DNA of 64,000 nucleotides, from contig NZ_CP026100.1 of the NCBI RefSeq assembly GCF_003722335.1, positions 2,454,001-2,518,000 on the forward strand. The letters are read 5' to 3'. Source of the stretch: Caulobacter flavus. Lineage in GTDB: Bacteria; Pseudomonadota; Alphaproteobacteria; Caulobacterales; Caulobacteraceae. This document shows, piece by piece, positions 27,513 to 37,191 of this stretch. Made by a program: the position numbers and the translations under genes. The stretch's first letter is position 1; each line of letters starts with the position of its first letter. The notes beneath the pieces were generated by a model. That model saw only the letters and a program-made list of their open reading frames with translations. It made no database searches and was not told the origin of the DNA.

Positions 27513-30500
27513 GCCGGGCGGGGGGGCTTCGAGGCGGACTGGCGAGCGCGGCGCTCGCCGTGACCTTGGGCTTGAACTGGGCCCTGGCTGGAACGGCCGT
27601 GGCCGCGCCGACGCTCGAGCCCCTGGCCGAGTACAAGCGCGTCAGCTGGTCGATCGAGGGCGGGGCGCCCAGCCGGGTCAACACCATCGGCCAGTCCAGG
27701 GACGGCTATCTGTGGATCGGCAGCGTCGATGGTCTGTTCCGCTTCGACGGCGTCGCCTTCGAGCCCATCCAGCGCGACGGCCCCAAGCCCGGGCGGCTGA
27801 ACGTCTCGCAGGTGCTGGGCGCGCGCTCGGGAGCGCTGTGGGCGGGCCTGGGCCGCGGCGGCGGCGTCGTGGTCTATCGCGACGGCCGGCTGATCGACGC
27901 CCGAATGCCCGATCCCTCGCGCGAGGTCACCAGCCTGGCCGAGGACCGCGAGGGCGGGATCTGGGTCGCCCGGGGCGGCCGCAAGCGCGCCACCCTGGCC
28001 CGCTGGCATGACGGTCGCTGGCGGGAGTTCGGACCTGAGGCGGGCCTTCCCGAGCAGGAGATCTGGCAGGTCTTCTTCGACCGCGACGGCGTGCAATGGC
28101 TGGTGCTGACCGACACCGTGCTGCGCCGTGCGCCGGGCGAGACGCGGTTTTCGCCGACCGGCGCCAAGGTCGCGCGCCGGGCCAGCCTTGCCGAGGACGC
28201 CCTGGGGCGGCTCTGGCTGTCCGACACCGCCAGCACCCGCCTGCTGCGCGGCGAGACCCCGGCGGCCTCGTCCCTGACCAGGGCCTATCCCCGCCGCGAC
28301 GAGGTGGGCGCCTCGCGGATCCTGTTCGACCGCAAGGGCGACCTGTGGGGCGCGACCTGGACCGACGGCGTCGTCCACATCGCGGCGCCCGGCGTGGCGG
28401 CCCGCCGGGCCGACGCCGGGACCCTGCGCATCCAGTCCTACAAGGCCGTGCACGGCCTGACCTCGGACCAGACCCACGCCGTTTTCGAGGACCGCGAGGG
28501 CAATGTCTGGTTCGGCACCGAGCTGGGCCTGGACATGATGCGGCCGGCCGCGGTGACGGTCGAGCAGGCCATTCCGCCCAACTCCGCGCGCGGCTATCGC
28601 ATGACCTCCACGGCCGACGGAACGGTGTGGGTCGCCGACGCCCATACCCTCTACGCCATCGCGCCGGGCCGCTCGCCCAAGCCGGTCCTGAAGACCGCGT
28701 GGTCGGCCGGCTCGCTGTGCGCGAGCGCTGGCGACGCCGTCTGGGTGACGCTGCGCGACACCGTGCTGCGGGTGCGCGGCGACAAGGTCGAGACCTTCGC
28801 CAAGCCGGCCGAGGCCAGCGCCTACGGCTGCGCCGAGGACAAGAACGGACGCCTGTGGATGGCCGCCCTCGACAAGGGCCTCTACTGGCGCGAGGGCGGG
28901 GCCTGGAACCGCTGGCCGGGCGGCGGGGGCATCGCCTCGAACGCCGCGCCGCAGGCCGACGGCCGCGCCGCCGTGCTGTTCCGCAACGCCCCGACGCTGC
29001 AAGGGGCCGCGCCGTTCGAGCCGATCCACAAGGCCCGCTTCCCGATCGGCGAGATCGAGGGGCTGCTGCCCGGCCGCGAGGCGCTCTATCTCAGCGGCGG
29101 CCAGGGTTTCGCGCGGCTGCGCGGCGGAGCGACCGCCAGCCTCGACGCCGAGCGCTATCCGTGGCTGGCCTCGGTCAACGGCCTGGTCCAGACCCCGGCC
29201 GGCGACACCTGGACGATTGGCGACGCGGGCGTGGTGCGGATGCGCTCGGCCGACCTCGACCATGCCCTGGACCGGCCGGGCGCGCCGCTGCCGCGCCGGG
29301 TGTTCGACTTCCGCGACGGCCTCAACAGCTTCGTCCAGAAGTCGCCGGGCCGGCAGATCGCCGCCGGCGGCGACGGCCGGATCTGGATCCTCACCCGCCG
29401 CAACGTCGTCGTCGTCGATCCCGCCCGGCTGACCGTCAACACCCTGCCGCCGCCGGTGGCGGTGCGCGCGGTGATGGTGGGCGACCGGCACTTCCGCGAT
29501 CCGACCGCCCTGCGCCTGCCGGCCGGCACGCGCGGCCTGCGCATCCACTACACGGCGCTGAGCTTTCCCGCGCCCGACCGCGTGCGCTTCCAGTATCGGC
29601 TGGAGGGCTTCGACAAGGACTGGATCGACGCCGGCGACCGGCGCGAGGTCATCTACGACAACCTGCATCCGGGGACCTTCACGTTCCGCGTCAAGGCGGC
29701 CAACAGCGACGGCGTCTGGAACGAGCAGGGGGCGACCCTCACCGTCGAGATCCCGCCGACCCTGGTCGAGACCTGGTGGTTCCGCGCCGCCTGCGTACTG
29801 GCCGTGGCCCTGGCGCTGTGGGGCGTCTACGCGCTGCGGCTGCGGCGAGTGTCGGCCCAGATCAAGGACCGGCTGGAGCAGCGCGCCGCCGAGCGCGAGC
29901 GCATCGCCCGCGAGCTGCACGACACCCTGCTGCAGAGCGTGCAGGGCCTGATCATGCGGTTCCAGTCGGTGGCCTACCAGATCCCCGACGACCTGCCGGC
30001 CAGGGACGTGATCAACCAGGCGCTGGACCGCGCCGACCAGATGCTGGTCGAGGGCCGCGACCGGGTGCGCGACCTGCGCGGGGCGGAGGTGCGGCGGCTC
30101 GACATCGTGCTGCGCGAACTGATGGCCGAGCAGCCGTTCGAGACGGGGGTGAAGGTCGAGCTGGTCTCGGAGGGCGCGCCGCGTCCGGTGCAGCCGCTGG
30201 TGCAGGAGGAGATCGTCCGCATCGCCGGCGAGGCCCTGTTCAACGCCGCTCGCCACGCCAAGGCCAGCCAGGTGCTGGTCAAGGTGTCGTACGGGGTGCG
30301 GCAGCTGCAGGTGACTATCCGCGACGACGGGGTGGGCATCGGGGCCAACCGCATGGCCTGGGCCAGCCGCGAGGGCCATTACGGCCTGATCGGCATGCAC
30401 GAGCGGGCCGGCAAGATGGGCGCCCAACTGGCCATCGAGAGCGCCTCGGGCAAGGGCACGACCATCGCCCTCAGCGTCGCCGGCTCCATCGCCTATCCGA

Positions 30501-30547
30501 CCCAGCCCTGGTTCGCGCGGCTGGGGCGAAAGAGGGGCGGGGCCTAG
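27509..30547 (+). CDS. Two-component propeller sensor histidine kinase (Y_Y_Y domain, HisKA_3)
   Basis: The 1012-residue sensor starts at TTG 27509, overlapping the regulator stop, and this start gives a clean signal peptide ending GTAVAA. The periplasmic part is a seven-bladed-type beta propeller built of repeats such as DGYLWIGSVDGLFRFDG and EGNVWFGTELGL. A Y_Y_Y domain (FQYRLEGFDKDW) and one membrane helix (about 755-775) follow. The cytoplasmic part is a HisKA_3 dimerisation domain with phospho-acceptor His near 804 (ARELHDTLLQ) and an HATPase (NAARHA, DDGVGI, YGLIGM). Such sensors often detect oligosaccharides or polymers, but the ligand here is unknown. It pairs with the LuxR-type regulator. 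Confidence 0.93.
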   Translation: MSRAGGLRGGLASAALAVTLGLNWALAGTAVAAPTLEPLAEYKRVSWSIEGGAPSRVNTIGQSRDGYLWIGSVDGLFRFDGVAFEPIQRDGPKPGRLNVSQVLGARSGALWAGLGRGGGVVVYRDGRLIDARMPDPSREVTSLAEDREGGIWVARGGRKRATLARWHDGRWREFGPEAGLPEQEIWQVFFDRDGVQWLVLTDTVLRRAPGETRFSPTGAKVARRASLAEDALGRLWLSDTASTRLLRGETPAASSLTRAYPRRDEVGASRILFDRKGDLWGATWTDGVVHIAAPGVAARRADAGTLRIQSYKAVHGLTSDQTHAVFEDREGNVWFGTELGLDMMRPAAVTVEQAIPPNSARGYRMTSTADGTVWVADAHTLYAIAPGRSPKPVLKTAWSAGSLCASAGDAVWVTLRDTVLRVRGDKVETFAKPAEASAYGCAEDKNGRLWMAALDKGLYWREGGAWNRWPGGGGIASNAAPQADGRAAVLFRNAPTLQGAAPFEPIHKARFPIGEIEGLLPGREALYLSGGQGFARLRGGATASLDAERYPWLASVNGLVQTPAGDTWTIGDAGVVRMRSADLDHALDRPGAPLPRRVFDFRDGLNSFVQKSPGRQIAAGGDGRIWILTRRNVVVVDPARLTVNTLPPPVAVRAVMVGDRHFRDPTALRLPAGTRGLRIHYTALSFPAPDRVRFQYRLEGFDKDWIDAGDRREVIYDNLHPGTFTFRVKAANSDGVWNEQGATLTVEIPPTLVETWWFRAACVLAVALALWGVYALRLRRVSAQIKDRLEQRAAERERIARELHDTLLQSVQGLIMRFQSVAYQIPDDLPARDVINQALDRADQMLVEGRDRVRDLRGAEVRRLDIVLRELMAEQPFETGVKVELVSEGAPRPVQPLVQEEIVRIAGEALFNAARHAKASQVLVKVSYGVRQLQVTIRDDGVGIGANRMAWASREGHYGLIGMHERAGKMGAQLAIESASGKGTTIALSVAGSIAYPTQPWFARLGRKRGGA

Positions 30548-30550
30548 GCG

Positions 30551-31486
30551 TCAGGCCTTCAGCCACACCGCCACGGCCGACAGGGTAATGCAGGCGATGG
30601 CGGTGGTCAGGGCGACGGTGCGGGCGCCGCCGCGGACAAAGACGCCATAGGCGCGGGTCTGGATGAAGACATTGACCGCCGACGGGGTCGCCGCCAGCAG
30701 GGTCGCGGCCAGGTGGAAGGTGGCGGGAGCGGGCGTCAGCCCGACGACGAACCAGACCAGCGACGGCAGGACCAGCAGCTTGGCGATCGCGGCGAGCGCC
30801 ACGGGGCTCCAGCGGGGCGTGGCGGCGTCGGCTTCGGCGGGCAGGCCCAGCACCACGCCCAGGGCCACCAGCGCCACCGGGCTGCCCGAGGCGGCGGCCG
30901 CGCCGACCGCACGGTCGAGCACGCCGGGCAACTGCAGGCCCAGCAGGGCCAGGCCCGTCCCGAACAGGGCGGCCGCGACGATCGGGTTGCGGAACGCCTG
31001 CATGGTCGAGCGCCAGACCGAGCGCCCGCCGGCCCAGCCCAGCAAGGCCACGCCCAGGGCCGTGGCCAGCACGAAGTCGATGGCGACCATGCCGGCGCCG
31101 ACGCGGGCGACCTCGGGGCCGAACACCGCGGCGGCCACCGGCAGGCCGAGGAAGGCGCTGTTGCCGACACCGGCGGCCATGGCCGCGCCCGCGCGCTCGC
31201 CCCGGTCCCAGCGCAGGGCCAGGCCGCCGCCGACCATCACGGCCATGATCACGGCCAGGCAGCCGGCGTAGGCGGCGAGCCCCAGGGTCAGGTCGTGGTC
31301 CGGCCGGCCCATGCGCGACAGCGAGTGCACCAGCAGGGCGGGGAAGCCGATCCAGTAGACGTAGGCCGACAGTCCCTGGGCCATGCGGCCGTCCAGCAGC
31401 CGCAGCCGCGCCAGGGTCACGCCCGCGCCGACCAGCAGGAAGAACGGCAGGGCGCGGGCCAGCACCTCCAGCGTCAGGGCGATCAT
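30551..31486 (-). CDS. AEC-family transporter (auxin efflux carrier superfamily)
   Basis: The 311-residue integral membrane protein has about ten helices and the typical opening FLLVGAGVTLARLRLLD. Helices pair in two five-helix halves, with a cytoplasmic centre near 165-175. Family members export or exchange small organic acids such as malate or auxin-like compounds; substrate unknown here. It is convergent with the propeller kinase gene (3 bp between stops), and the ATG at 31486 begins MIALTLEVL. Confidence 0.88.
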   Translation of the reverse strand: MIALTLEVLARALPFFLLVGAGVTLARLRLLDGRMAQGLSAYVYWIGFPALLVHSLSRMGRPDHDLTLGLAAYAGCLAVIMAVMVGGGLALRWDRGERAGAAMAAGVGNSAFLGLPVAAAVFGPEVARVGAGMVAIDFVLATALGVALLGWAGGRSVWRSTMQAFRNPIVAAALFGTGLALLGLQLPGVLDRAVGAAAASGSPVALVALGVVLGLPAEADAATPRWSPVALAAIAKLLVLPSLVWFVVGLTPAPATFHLAATLLAATPSAVNVFIQTRAYGVFVRGGARTVALTTAIACITLSAVAVWLKA

Positions 31487-31647
31487 GCCGAGGGCGCCCG
31501 GAGCGGCGAAGGAAGGAACATGCGCGAGGGCCTCGGCGGAAGACGCGGTTCGCTGGATAGCACCGCCCGCGCGCCGGGGTCAAAAGCGGCGCCGCACGAA
31601 CGGGCCCGCCTGTTGCGGCCCGGTCGAAACGAGCGCCAGATGGGGCC

Positions 31648-32022
31648 ATGAGCGACCCCGTCCAATTCCTCCGCGCCGTCCCGATCCTGCGCAGCTTCGA
31701 CGAATCCAAGGCGCGGGAGTTCTATCTCGGCTTTCTCGGCTTCTCGGTGCAGTTCGAGCACCGCTTCGAGCCGGGCATGCCGCTGTACATGGGGATCGAG
31801 CGGGCAGGGCTGGTGCTGCACCTGTCCGAACACCACGGCGACGCCGCGCCGGGCTCGACCGTCTACGTGCCGATGAAGGGTGTCCGCGCCTACCAGGCAG
31901 AACTGATAGGCAAGAACTACGGCTACGGTCGGCCCGGCGTCGACGAACAGCCGTGGGGCGACGTGCTGCAGGTGCACGATCCCTTCGCCAACCGCATCCG
32001 CTTCTGCGAAGAGCGCGGTTAG
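31648..32022 (+). CDS. Glyoxalase/bleomycin-resistance (VOC) superfamily protein
   Basis: The 124-residue single-domain VOC protein has a repeated beta-alpha-beta-beta-beta pattern. The opening VPILRSFDESKAREFYLGFLGF is diagnostic, and VLQVHDPFANRIRF closes the fold. Candidate metal ligands are His in LHLSEHH and Glu in FCEERG. The role could be drug binding or an isomerase/dioxygenase-like reaction; not determined. Its stop overlaps the stop of the convergent lipoprotein gene. Confidence 0.85.
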   Translation: MSDPVQFLRAVPILRSFDESKAREFYLGFLGFSVQFEHRFEPGMPLYMGIERAGLVLHLSEHHGDAAPGSTVYVPMKGVRAYQAELIGKNYGYGRPGVDEQPWGDVLQVHDPFANRIRFCEERG

Positions 32023-33119
32023 AGCCTGCCGTAGCCCTTCAGCAGGCTGAGCGCGCCGTCCATCACGATCAGATCGTGGCTCTTCATCGGGTCGTCGGGT
32101 CCGGTCTCGACCTGGTAGAGGATCATGCGGTCGCGCTTCTCGTCGCGGAACTCCAGCGTGCGCTTGGTGCGCGAACTCTTGTCGGCGTGCAGCACCAGGC
32201 CCTTGTCGTCGAGCAGCGCGCCGATCATCGACGCGGTCTCCAGCCCGGCCATGCGCACCGAGCATTCGTCGATCGTGGCCTTCGGATTGACGACCCGCGA
32301 GGCGTGCAGCCGCCACTCGTCGGCGTCGGTCATGATCCAGGTGGTGTCGGCTTGGCGCTGGCCCAGGCGCGCGGCCGACTTGCCGCCTTCGGCCTCGGGA
32401 TCGGGCCGGCCGTTTCCGCCCTCGGCGACCCTGGCGGCGACTGCTTCATAGGCGGGATCGTCGCAGTAGCGGTCCATCCGGGCGACGGCGGTGGTCGCGG
32501 GCGTCAGGAAGGTGACCGGGTCGGGCAGGGGCGGCCCCCTGCGCACGACATAGCTCAGGGCCAGGCTCGGCTTGGCGCCCCACACCCCGGGCGGCAGGCC
32601 GCGCCACAGCACGTAGTAGCCTGAGAGGCCTTCGCCAGCGTGCCGGTCCTTGTAGAGCAGCATGCGCGCGCCGTCCTCGAAGGCGATGTTCACCGGCAGC
32701 GAGCCGCTGACATACTGCACCAGGAAGTCGAAGAACTCGCCCTGGCCGGTGGGGACCTGCACCTTGCAGCGGATCTCCTTGCCGCCGTTCGGCAAGGCGA
32801 TCTCGTCGACGGTGGCTAGGTGGAAGGCGTAGTCGTTGTCGTAGCGCCACTGCGTCTCGCCGCGCTCCAGGCGGGTGAAGGCCGGCATGTTCGGCGCCGG
32901 ATCATGGGTCTGGACGAAGGCGCCGATGATCGGCCGGCCTTCCTTGGCGCCCGCCGCGATGAAGGCCTTCTTCGCCTCGTCGGCCGACCGCATGTCGTGC
33001 GGGCACAGGGTGTGGAACTCGTCCATGAACACCGTGCCCGTCAGGGGCTTCTTGGGCTTGGACTCGCAGGCCGACAGCACCAGCAGGGCGACGCAGCCCA
33101 GAACGCCGAGGATACGCAC
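32019..33119 (-). CDS. Putative lipoprotein of unknown function
   Basis: The 366-residue protein has a lipoprotein signal (MRILGVLGCVALLVLSAC, lipobox Cys18). The GTG start at 33119 has a GGAG box 8 nt upstream; the frame is open further upstream but without a comparable site. The mature part contains a beta-rich region and two further areas with PHDM, YCDDPAY and DECSVRM cysteines. I do not recognise a domain. It is transcribed toward the VOC gene and divergently from the downstream serine hydrolase. Confidence 0.7.
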   Translation of the reverse strand: MRILGVLGCVALLVLSACESKPKKPLTGTVFMDEFHTLCPHDMRSADEAKKAFIAAGAKEGRPIIGAFVQTHDPAPNMPAFTRLERGETQWRYDNDYAFHLATVDEIALPNGGKEIRCKVQVPTGQGEFFDFLVQYVSGSLPVNIAFEDGARMLLYKDRHAGEGLSGYYVLWRGLPPGVWGAKPSLALSYVVRRGPPLPDPVTFLTPATTAVARMDRYCDDPAYEAVAARVAEGGNGRPDPEAEGGKSAARLGQRQADTTWIMTDADEWRLHASRVVNPKATIDECSVRMAGLETASMIGALLDDKGLVLHADKSSRTKRTLEFRDEKRDRMILYQVETGPDDPMKSHDLIVMDGALSLLKGYGRL

Positions 33120-33283
33120 GATCGATTCTCCAGGATCGCGGCCAAGCTCCGACAATTTCAACCCAGAGCAAAGGCCTTGCGCCCTGCGGGCGAGCGGGAT
33201 GCGTCTACTTACATAACTTTCAGTTGCGGTGATCCCGGGCATGCGGTTGAAGTGACGCTTCATTGCAAGTGAGGGTCGCTTCC

Positions 33284-34390
33284 ATGCTGCATCGTCGTCG
33301 CCTGCTTACGCTCGCCGCCGTGGCCGGGGGCGCGCCGTCGGCGGCGCTGGCCCGCCAGATCATGGCCCTTCCGACGGTCGATCCCGCGGCGGTGTTGGCC
33401 GAGACCGGAGCGCCGGCGGTGGCGGGCCTGGTCAGCGGCGTCGACGATCTGGTCGCGCAGGTGGTGAGCGGCGTGCGCCGCGCGGGTTCGTCCGATCCGG
33501 CCACGCGTTCGGACCCCTGGCACATCGGTTCCAACACCAAGGCCATGACCGCCGCCGTCTACGCCCGGCTGGTCGAGGCGGGCAAGGCCAAGTGGGGAGC
33601 GACCCTGGGGTCGCTGTTTCCGGGCGTGAAGCTCGACCCGGCCTGGAACGACACCACGATCGAGCGGCTGATGAGCCACGTGTCGGGGATCAGCGACAAG
33701 CCGGTGATGGCGGGCGGCTGGCTGGTCCGCGCCCATGCCGACAAGCGGCCCCTCACGGCGCAGCGCGCCGAACTGGCGTCGCAGATCCTAGCCGCGCCGC
33801 CCGCCGCCACGCCCGGCAAGTACGAGTACGCCAACCTCAACTACATCCTCGTGGGCGCGGCCATCGAGACGATCACCGGAACGCCCTGGGAGCAGGCGAT
33901 CGACGCCCTGCTGTTCAAGCCCCTGGGGATCACCTCCGCCGGGTTCGGCGCGCCCAAGGGGCCGGCCCCCTGGGGCCACCTGCCCAAGCCGGGCGGCGGC
34001 CTGACGCCGGTCGATCCGGCCGGCCCGTCCGACAACCCGCCCGCCCTGGGGCCCGCCGGCACGGTGCACATGACCCTGGCCGACCACGCCCGCTTCGCGC
34101 GGCTGTTCTTGAAGGACAACGCCCTGCTCAGCGCCGACAGCGTCAAGCATCTGACCACGCCCGTCGGCGACGCGATCTACGCGTTGGGCTGGCTGGTGGT
34201 GCGAAACGCGCCGTGGAGCCGCGGTCCGTTCCTGGTCCACGAGGGATCCAACACCATGTGGCACGAGGTGATCATGATCGCCCCGGGACGCGGGACGGCG
34301 ATCATCGCGGCCTGCAACGCCGGACCCGAGGCCTCGAAGGGCGCGGCCACCAAGCTGGTGCACCAGTTCCGCGCGGCCTACATGGGCTGA
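33284..34390 (+). CDS. Exported serine hydrolase, class C beta-lactamase-like family
   Basis: The 368-residue protein has an arginine-rich signal (LHRRRLLTLAAVAGGAPSAALA) that may be a Tat substrate. The catalytic motifs of the family are present: SxxK as SNTK (HIGSNTKAM), YxN as YAN (YEYANLNY) and a late HEG motif (LVHEGSNTMWH). These proteins are usually periplasmic esterases or D-alanyl-peptide hydrolases; lactamase activity is not implied. The ATG at 33284 has GAGGG 8 nt upstream. It ends 5 bp from the convergent DUF2939 gene. Confidence 0.88.
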   Translation: MLHRRRLLTLAAVAGGAPSAALARQIMALPTVDPAAVLAETGAPAVAGLVSGVDDLVAQVVSGVRRAGSSDPATRSDPWHIGSNTKAMTAAVYARLVEAGKAKWGATLGSLFPGVKLDPAWNDTTIERLMSHVSGISDKPVMAGGWLVRAHADKRPLTAQRAELASQILAAPPAATPGKYEYANLNYILVGAAIETITGTPWEQAIDALLFKPLGITSAGFGAPKGPAPWGHLPKPGGGLTPVDPAGPSDNPPALGPAGTVHMTLADHARFARLFLKDNALLSADSVKHLTTPVGDAIYALGWLVVRNAPWSRGPFLVHEGSNTMWHEVIMIAPGRGTAIIAACNAGPEASKGAATKLVHQFRAAYMG

Positions 34391-34395
34391 GGTTG

Positions 34396-34968
34396 CTAGC
34401 GCTCGTCGGCCGGCAGGCGGATGTGCACCAGCTTCCAGACGAACAGCTCGCGGCGCTGGAAGGTGAAGATCGTGGCCTTGGACTTGTCGCCCGGGCGGCG
34501 CACGGCGATGCGTACGCGGTTGGGATCCCAGTAGGCGATGGTCGGGTAGGGACCGCGCACAACGGCCTGCATCCGGCCCAGCACCGTCTCGGGACGAGCC
34601 GTCGGCGCCGGGGCCGCGCCCGGGGCGTAGCCGCGGGTCAGGGCCGACAGGCCCTGGACGGTCAGGTAGCGGTCGACCTTGGGCTCGGGCGGGGCGATCG
34701 GCTCGATGGCCCGCTTGAAGACGCCCATCGGGTTGGTCCACAGCGACGGGGCCTCGGGCTTGGCGGCGGGCGCGGCTTCGTCCAGCTGGCCCGTCAGGCT
34801 GCGGCGCACCACCGGAAAGTCGACCAGTTCGCCCAGCGCCTGCACGTCCTCGTACTGGGCCGCGGCCTTCAGGGCGCGAAAGGCGAACCAGGGCGCGGTG
34901 GCGAAGGCGGCGGCGAAGATGAAGATCGCCAGGACCAGCAGGTCCCAGATCCGCTTCTGCAAAGTCAT
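34396..34968 (-). CDS. DUF2939-family membrane-anchored protein
   Basis: The 190-residue protein has one N-terminal membrane helix (about 9-29) followed at once by the DUF2939 pattern (FAFRALKAAAQYEDVQALGELVDFPVVR, split by a proline-rich linker). A C-terminal beta domain (about 140-190) is likely periplasmic. The function of the family is unknown. It lies alone between convergent serine hydrolase and divergent amino-acid permease genes. Confidence 0.8.
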   Translation of the reverse strand: MTLQKRIWDLLVLAIFIFAAAFATAPWFAFRALKAAAQYEDVQALGELVDFPVVRRSLTGQLDEAAPAAKPEAPSLWTNPMGVFKRAIEPIAPPEPKVDRYLTVQGLSALTRGYAPGAAPAPTARPETVLGRMQAVVRGPYPTIAYWDPNRVRIAVRRPGDKSKATIFTFQRRELFVWKLVHIRLPADER

Positions 34969-35043
34969 TGCGCCCCCGCACGGTTAACGCTGCCTAGAAT
35001 GGGCATTCATGCCCCCACCGCAAGGGCGTTCGCTCATGAAGGG

Positions 35044-35057
35044 TTCCATCGATGGAA
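35044..35057. promoter_or_regulatory. Perfect 14-bp palindrome upstream of the permease gene
   Basis: TTCCATCGATGGAA at 35044-35057 is perfectly self-complementary and is flanked by further pairable G/C bases (GG...CC). It lies 95 bp before the permease start in an otherwise featureless 183-bp divergent spacer. It could be an operator or the stem of a small hairpin. Confidence 0.4.
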
Positions 35058-35151
35058 TCCGCTTCCCCCCGGGGCTTGGCGGCTTTATGGGGTCGCCGCT
35101 CACGGCGAGCGCCTAAGCCTTCGCCGTCCCTGAGGAATTTCCGGAGCGCCC

Positions 35152-36567
35152 ATGGCCGGCTCGCGCATCGCCGATCTCTTCCGCTGCAAGCCCGTCGGGG
35201 CGATCGCGGCCGAGGGCGACGACAATCCCAACGAGCTGCCGCATGAGCTGGAGCGTTCGATCGGCCTGTTCCAGCTGACCATGCTGGGCGTCGGCGCCAC
35301 GATCGGCACCGGCATCTTCGTGGCCCTGACCACGGCCGTGCCGCTGGCCGGCCCTGCGGTCATCGTCTCGTTCGTCATCGCCGGGATCACCGCGGCCCTG
35401 ACGGCCCTGTGCTACGCCGAGCTGGGCTCGACCATCCCGGTCTCGGGCTCGTCCTATTCCTACGCCTACGCCACGCTGGGCGAGTTCGTGGCCTTCATCG
35501 TCGGCGCCTGCCTGCTGCTGGAGTACGCCGTGTCGGCCTCGGCCATCGCCGTGGGCTGGGGGCAGTACCTGAACGAGCTGTTCGTCGACCTGTTCGGCTG
35601 GCGCCTGCCCGACGCCCTGGCCAGGCCGCCGGGGGCGGGCGGGGTGTTCAACCTGCCGGCCGTGGTGCTGGTCAGCGCCTGCATGGTGCTGCTGCTGCGC
35701 GGGGCCAAGGAATCGACCACGGTCAACGCCGTGCTGGTGGTGGCCAAGCTGCTGGTGCTGCTGTTCTTCGTGGTCATCGCCTTCACCGGCTTCCGCTCGG
35801 AGAACCTGGCGCCGTTCGCGCCCATGGGCGTGGCCGGGATCGGGGCGGCGGCCTCGTCGATCTTCTTCTCCTACATCGGCATCGACGCGGTCTCGACCGC
35901 CGGCGACGAGGTCAAGAACCCGCGCCGCAACCTGCCGCTGGGCGTGGTGCTCAGCCTGCTGATCGTCACCGGCGTCTACGTGCTGGTGGCCGTCGCCGCC
36001 GTGGGCGCCCAGCCCTGGACGGCCTTCGCCGGCCAGGAGGCGGGCCTGGCGGTGATCCTGCGCAACCTGACCGGCGCGGGCTGGACTTCGCTGATCCTGT
36101 GCCTGGGCGCGATCGTCTCGATCTTCAGCGTCACCCTGGTCGTCATGTACGGCCAGACGCGGATCCTGTTCGCCATGAGCCGCGACGGCCTGCTGCCGCG
36201 CATTTTCCAGAAGACCGATCCGCGCACCCGCACGCCGGTCTGGAACACGGTGATCGTGGCGGCCTTCATCGCCTTCCTGGCCGCCTTCGTGCCGCTGGAC
36301 GTGCTGGTCAACCTGACCAGCATGGGCACGCTGATCGCCTTCGCCATCGTCTCGCTGGGCGTGATCATCCTGCGCCGCACGCGCCCCGACCTGCCGCGCG
36401 GCTACAAGGCGCCGCTCTATCCGGTGCTGCCGATCGCCAGCGTGGCCTTCTGCGGTTACCTGATCATCGGCCTGCCATGGGACACCTTCGCCCTGTTCGG
36501 CGTCTGGGTGGCGGCCGCCTGCCTGATCTATTTCGGCTATTCGCGAAAGCACTCCAGGCTGGCCTGA
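35152..36567 (+). CDS. APC-superfamily amino acid permease (cationic amino acid transporter type)
   Basis: The 471-residue protein has about twelve membrane helices. The family hallmark in helix 1 is the unwound GVGATIGTGIFV stretch. The TALCYAELGSTIPVSGSSYSYAY region is the conserved helix 3 block of the CAT/YfnA group. It should carry amino acids into the cell by proton symport or exchange; specificity cannot be read from sequence. The gene stands alone with a palindrome in its upstream region. Confidence 0.92.
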   Translation: MAGSRIADLFRCKPVGAIAAEGDDNPNELPHELERSIGLFQLTMLGVGATIGTGIFVALTTAVPLAGPAVIVSFVIAGITAALTALCYAELGSTIPVSGSSYSYAYATLGEFVAFIVGACLLLEYAVSASAIAVGWGQYLNELFVDLFGWRLPDALARPPGAGGVFNLPAVVLVSACMVLLLRGAKESTTVNAVLVVAKLLVLLFFVVIAFTGFRSENLAPFAPMGVAGIGAAASSIFFSYIGIDAVSTAGDEVKNPRRNLPLGVVLSLLIVTGVYVLVAVAAVGAQPWTAFAGQEAGLAVILRNLTGAGWTSLILCLGAIVSIFSVTLVVMYGQTRILFAMSRDGLLPRIFQKTDPRTRTPVWNTVIVAAFIAFLAAFVPLDVLVNLTSMGTLIAFAIVSLGVIILRRTRPDLPRGYKAPLYPVLPIASVAFCGYLIIGLPWDTFALFGVWVAAACLIYFGYSRKHSRLA

Positions 36568-36737
36568 AGACGCCGGGGCGGCCCATTCTGGGTCAAGAAC
36601 GGGCGCCGGGCCGCCTTCCTGGGGACGGAAGGGCCTCGCGCCTTGCCCGGCCTTCGCGACGCCCCCTAGGGTCCCCGCCGACGCCTCGCGCACGATTGCG
36701 CGGCCGTTTGACCCGAGTCGGGTTTAGGATCGCCGCG

Positions 36738-37094
36738 ATGACCCAGATCGAAGTCCAGGGAATGGAAAAGCGCGCCTACCGTCGCTACCCCGCCTCGCGC
36801 AAAGCCTACCTCGTGGTGGGCGGCGAGCCCCTGCGCTGCCGGCTGATCGACATCGCCAAGGGCGGGGCGCGCATCGCCGCTCCCGAGTTCGCGGTTCCGC
36901 CCGAAGTGCTGCACCTGGTCGACCCGGCGCGGCGCATGGTCCACCTGACCCGCATGGTCTGGCAGGGCGACGGCCAGATGGGCCTGCAGTTCATCGACTC
37001 GAGCGCCTTCACCGAACCGCTGGGCGGCGCCGAGGGCGCGGGCAAGGTGGTCGAGATGGTCGGCCCGTGGCCGAAGGAAACCCGCGGGAACTAG
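36738..37094 (+). CDS. PilZ-domain protein
   Basis: The 118-residue single PilZ domain binds c-di-GMP in active members. The N-terminal RxxxR motif is RAYRR (EKRAYRRYP). The second motif reads DIAKGGA where the consensus is (D/N)xSxxG, so the serine is alanine. Binding may be weakened, although such variants occur in Caulobacter PilZ proteins. It could link with the EAL enzyme at 8.7-10.3 kb in c-di-GMP control, but nothing in the local context ties them together. Confidence 0.82.
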   Translation: MTQIEVQGMEKRAYRRYPASRKAYLVVGGEPLRCRLIDIAKGGARIAAPEFAVPPEVLHLVDPARRMVHLTRMVWQGDGQMGLQFIDSSAFTEPLGGAEGAGKVVEMVGPWPKETRGN

Positions 37095-37191
37095 AAATTT
37101 TCCGGCTTCCGCAAGGGCAAGCTGAGCCAACCCAAAGCCAAGTCGCGCGTTGCTGGGTCTGTCGGATTTCGACGGACGCCAAGGTGAGCGC

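Noticed and set aside
27449..30427. Long minus-strand frame opposite the propeller kinase
   Set aside because: No domain, repetitive Gly/Val/Gln composition; the plus-strand kinase is complete and coupled to its regulator.
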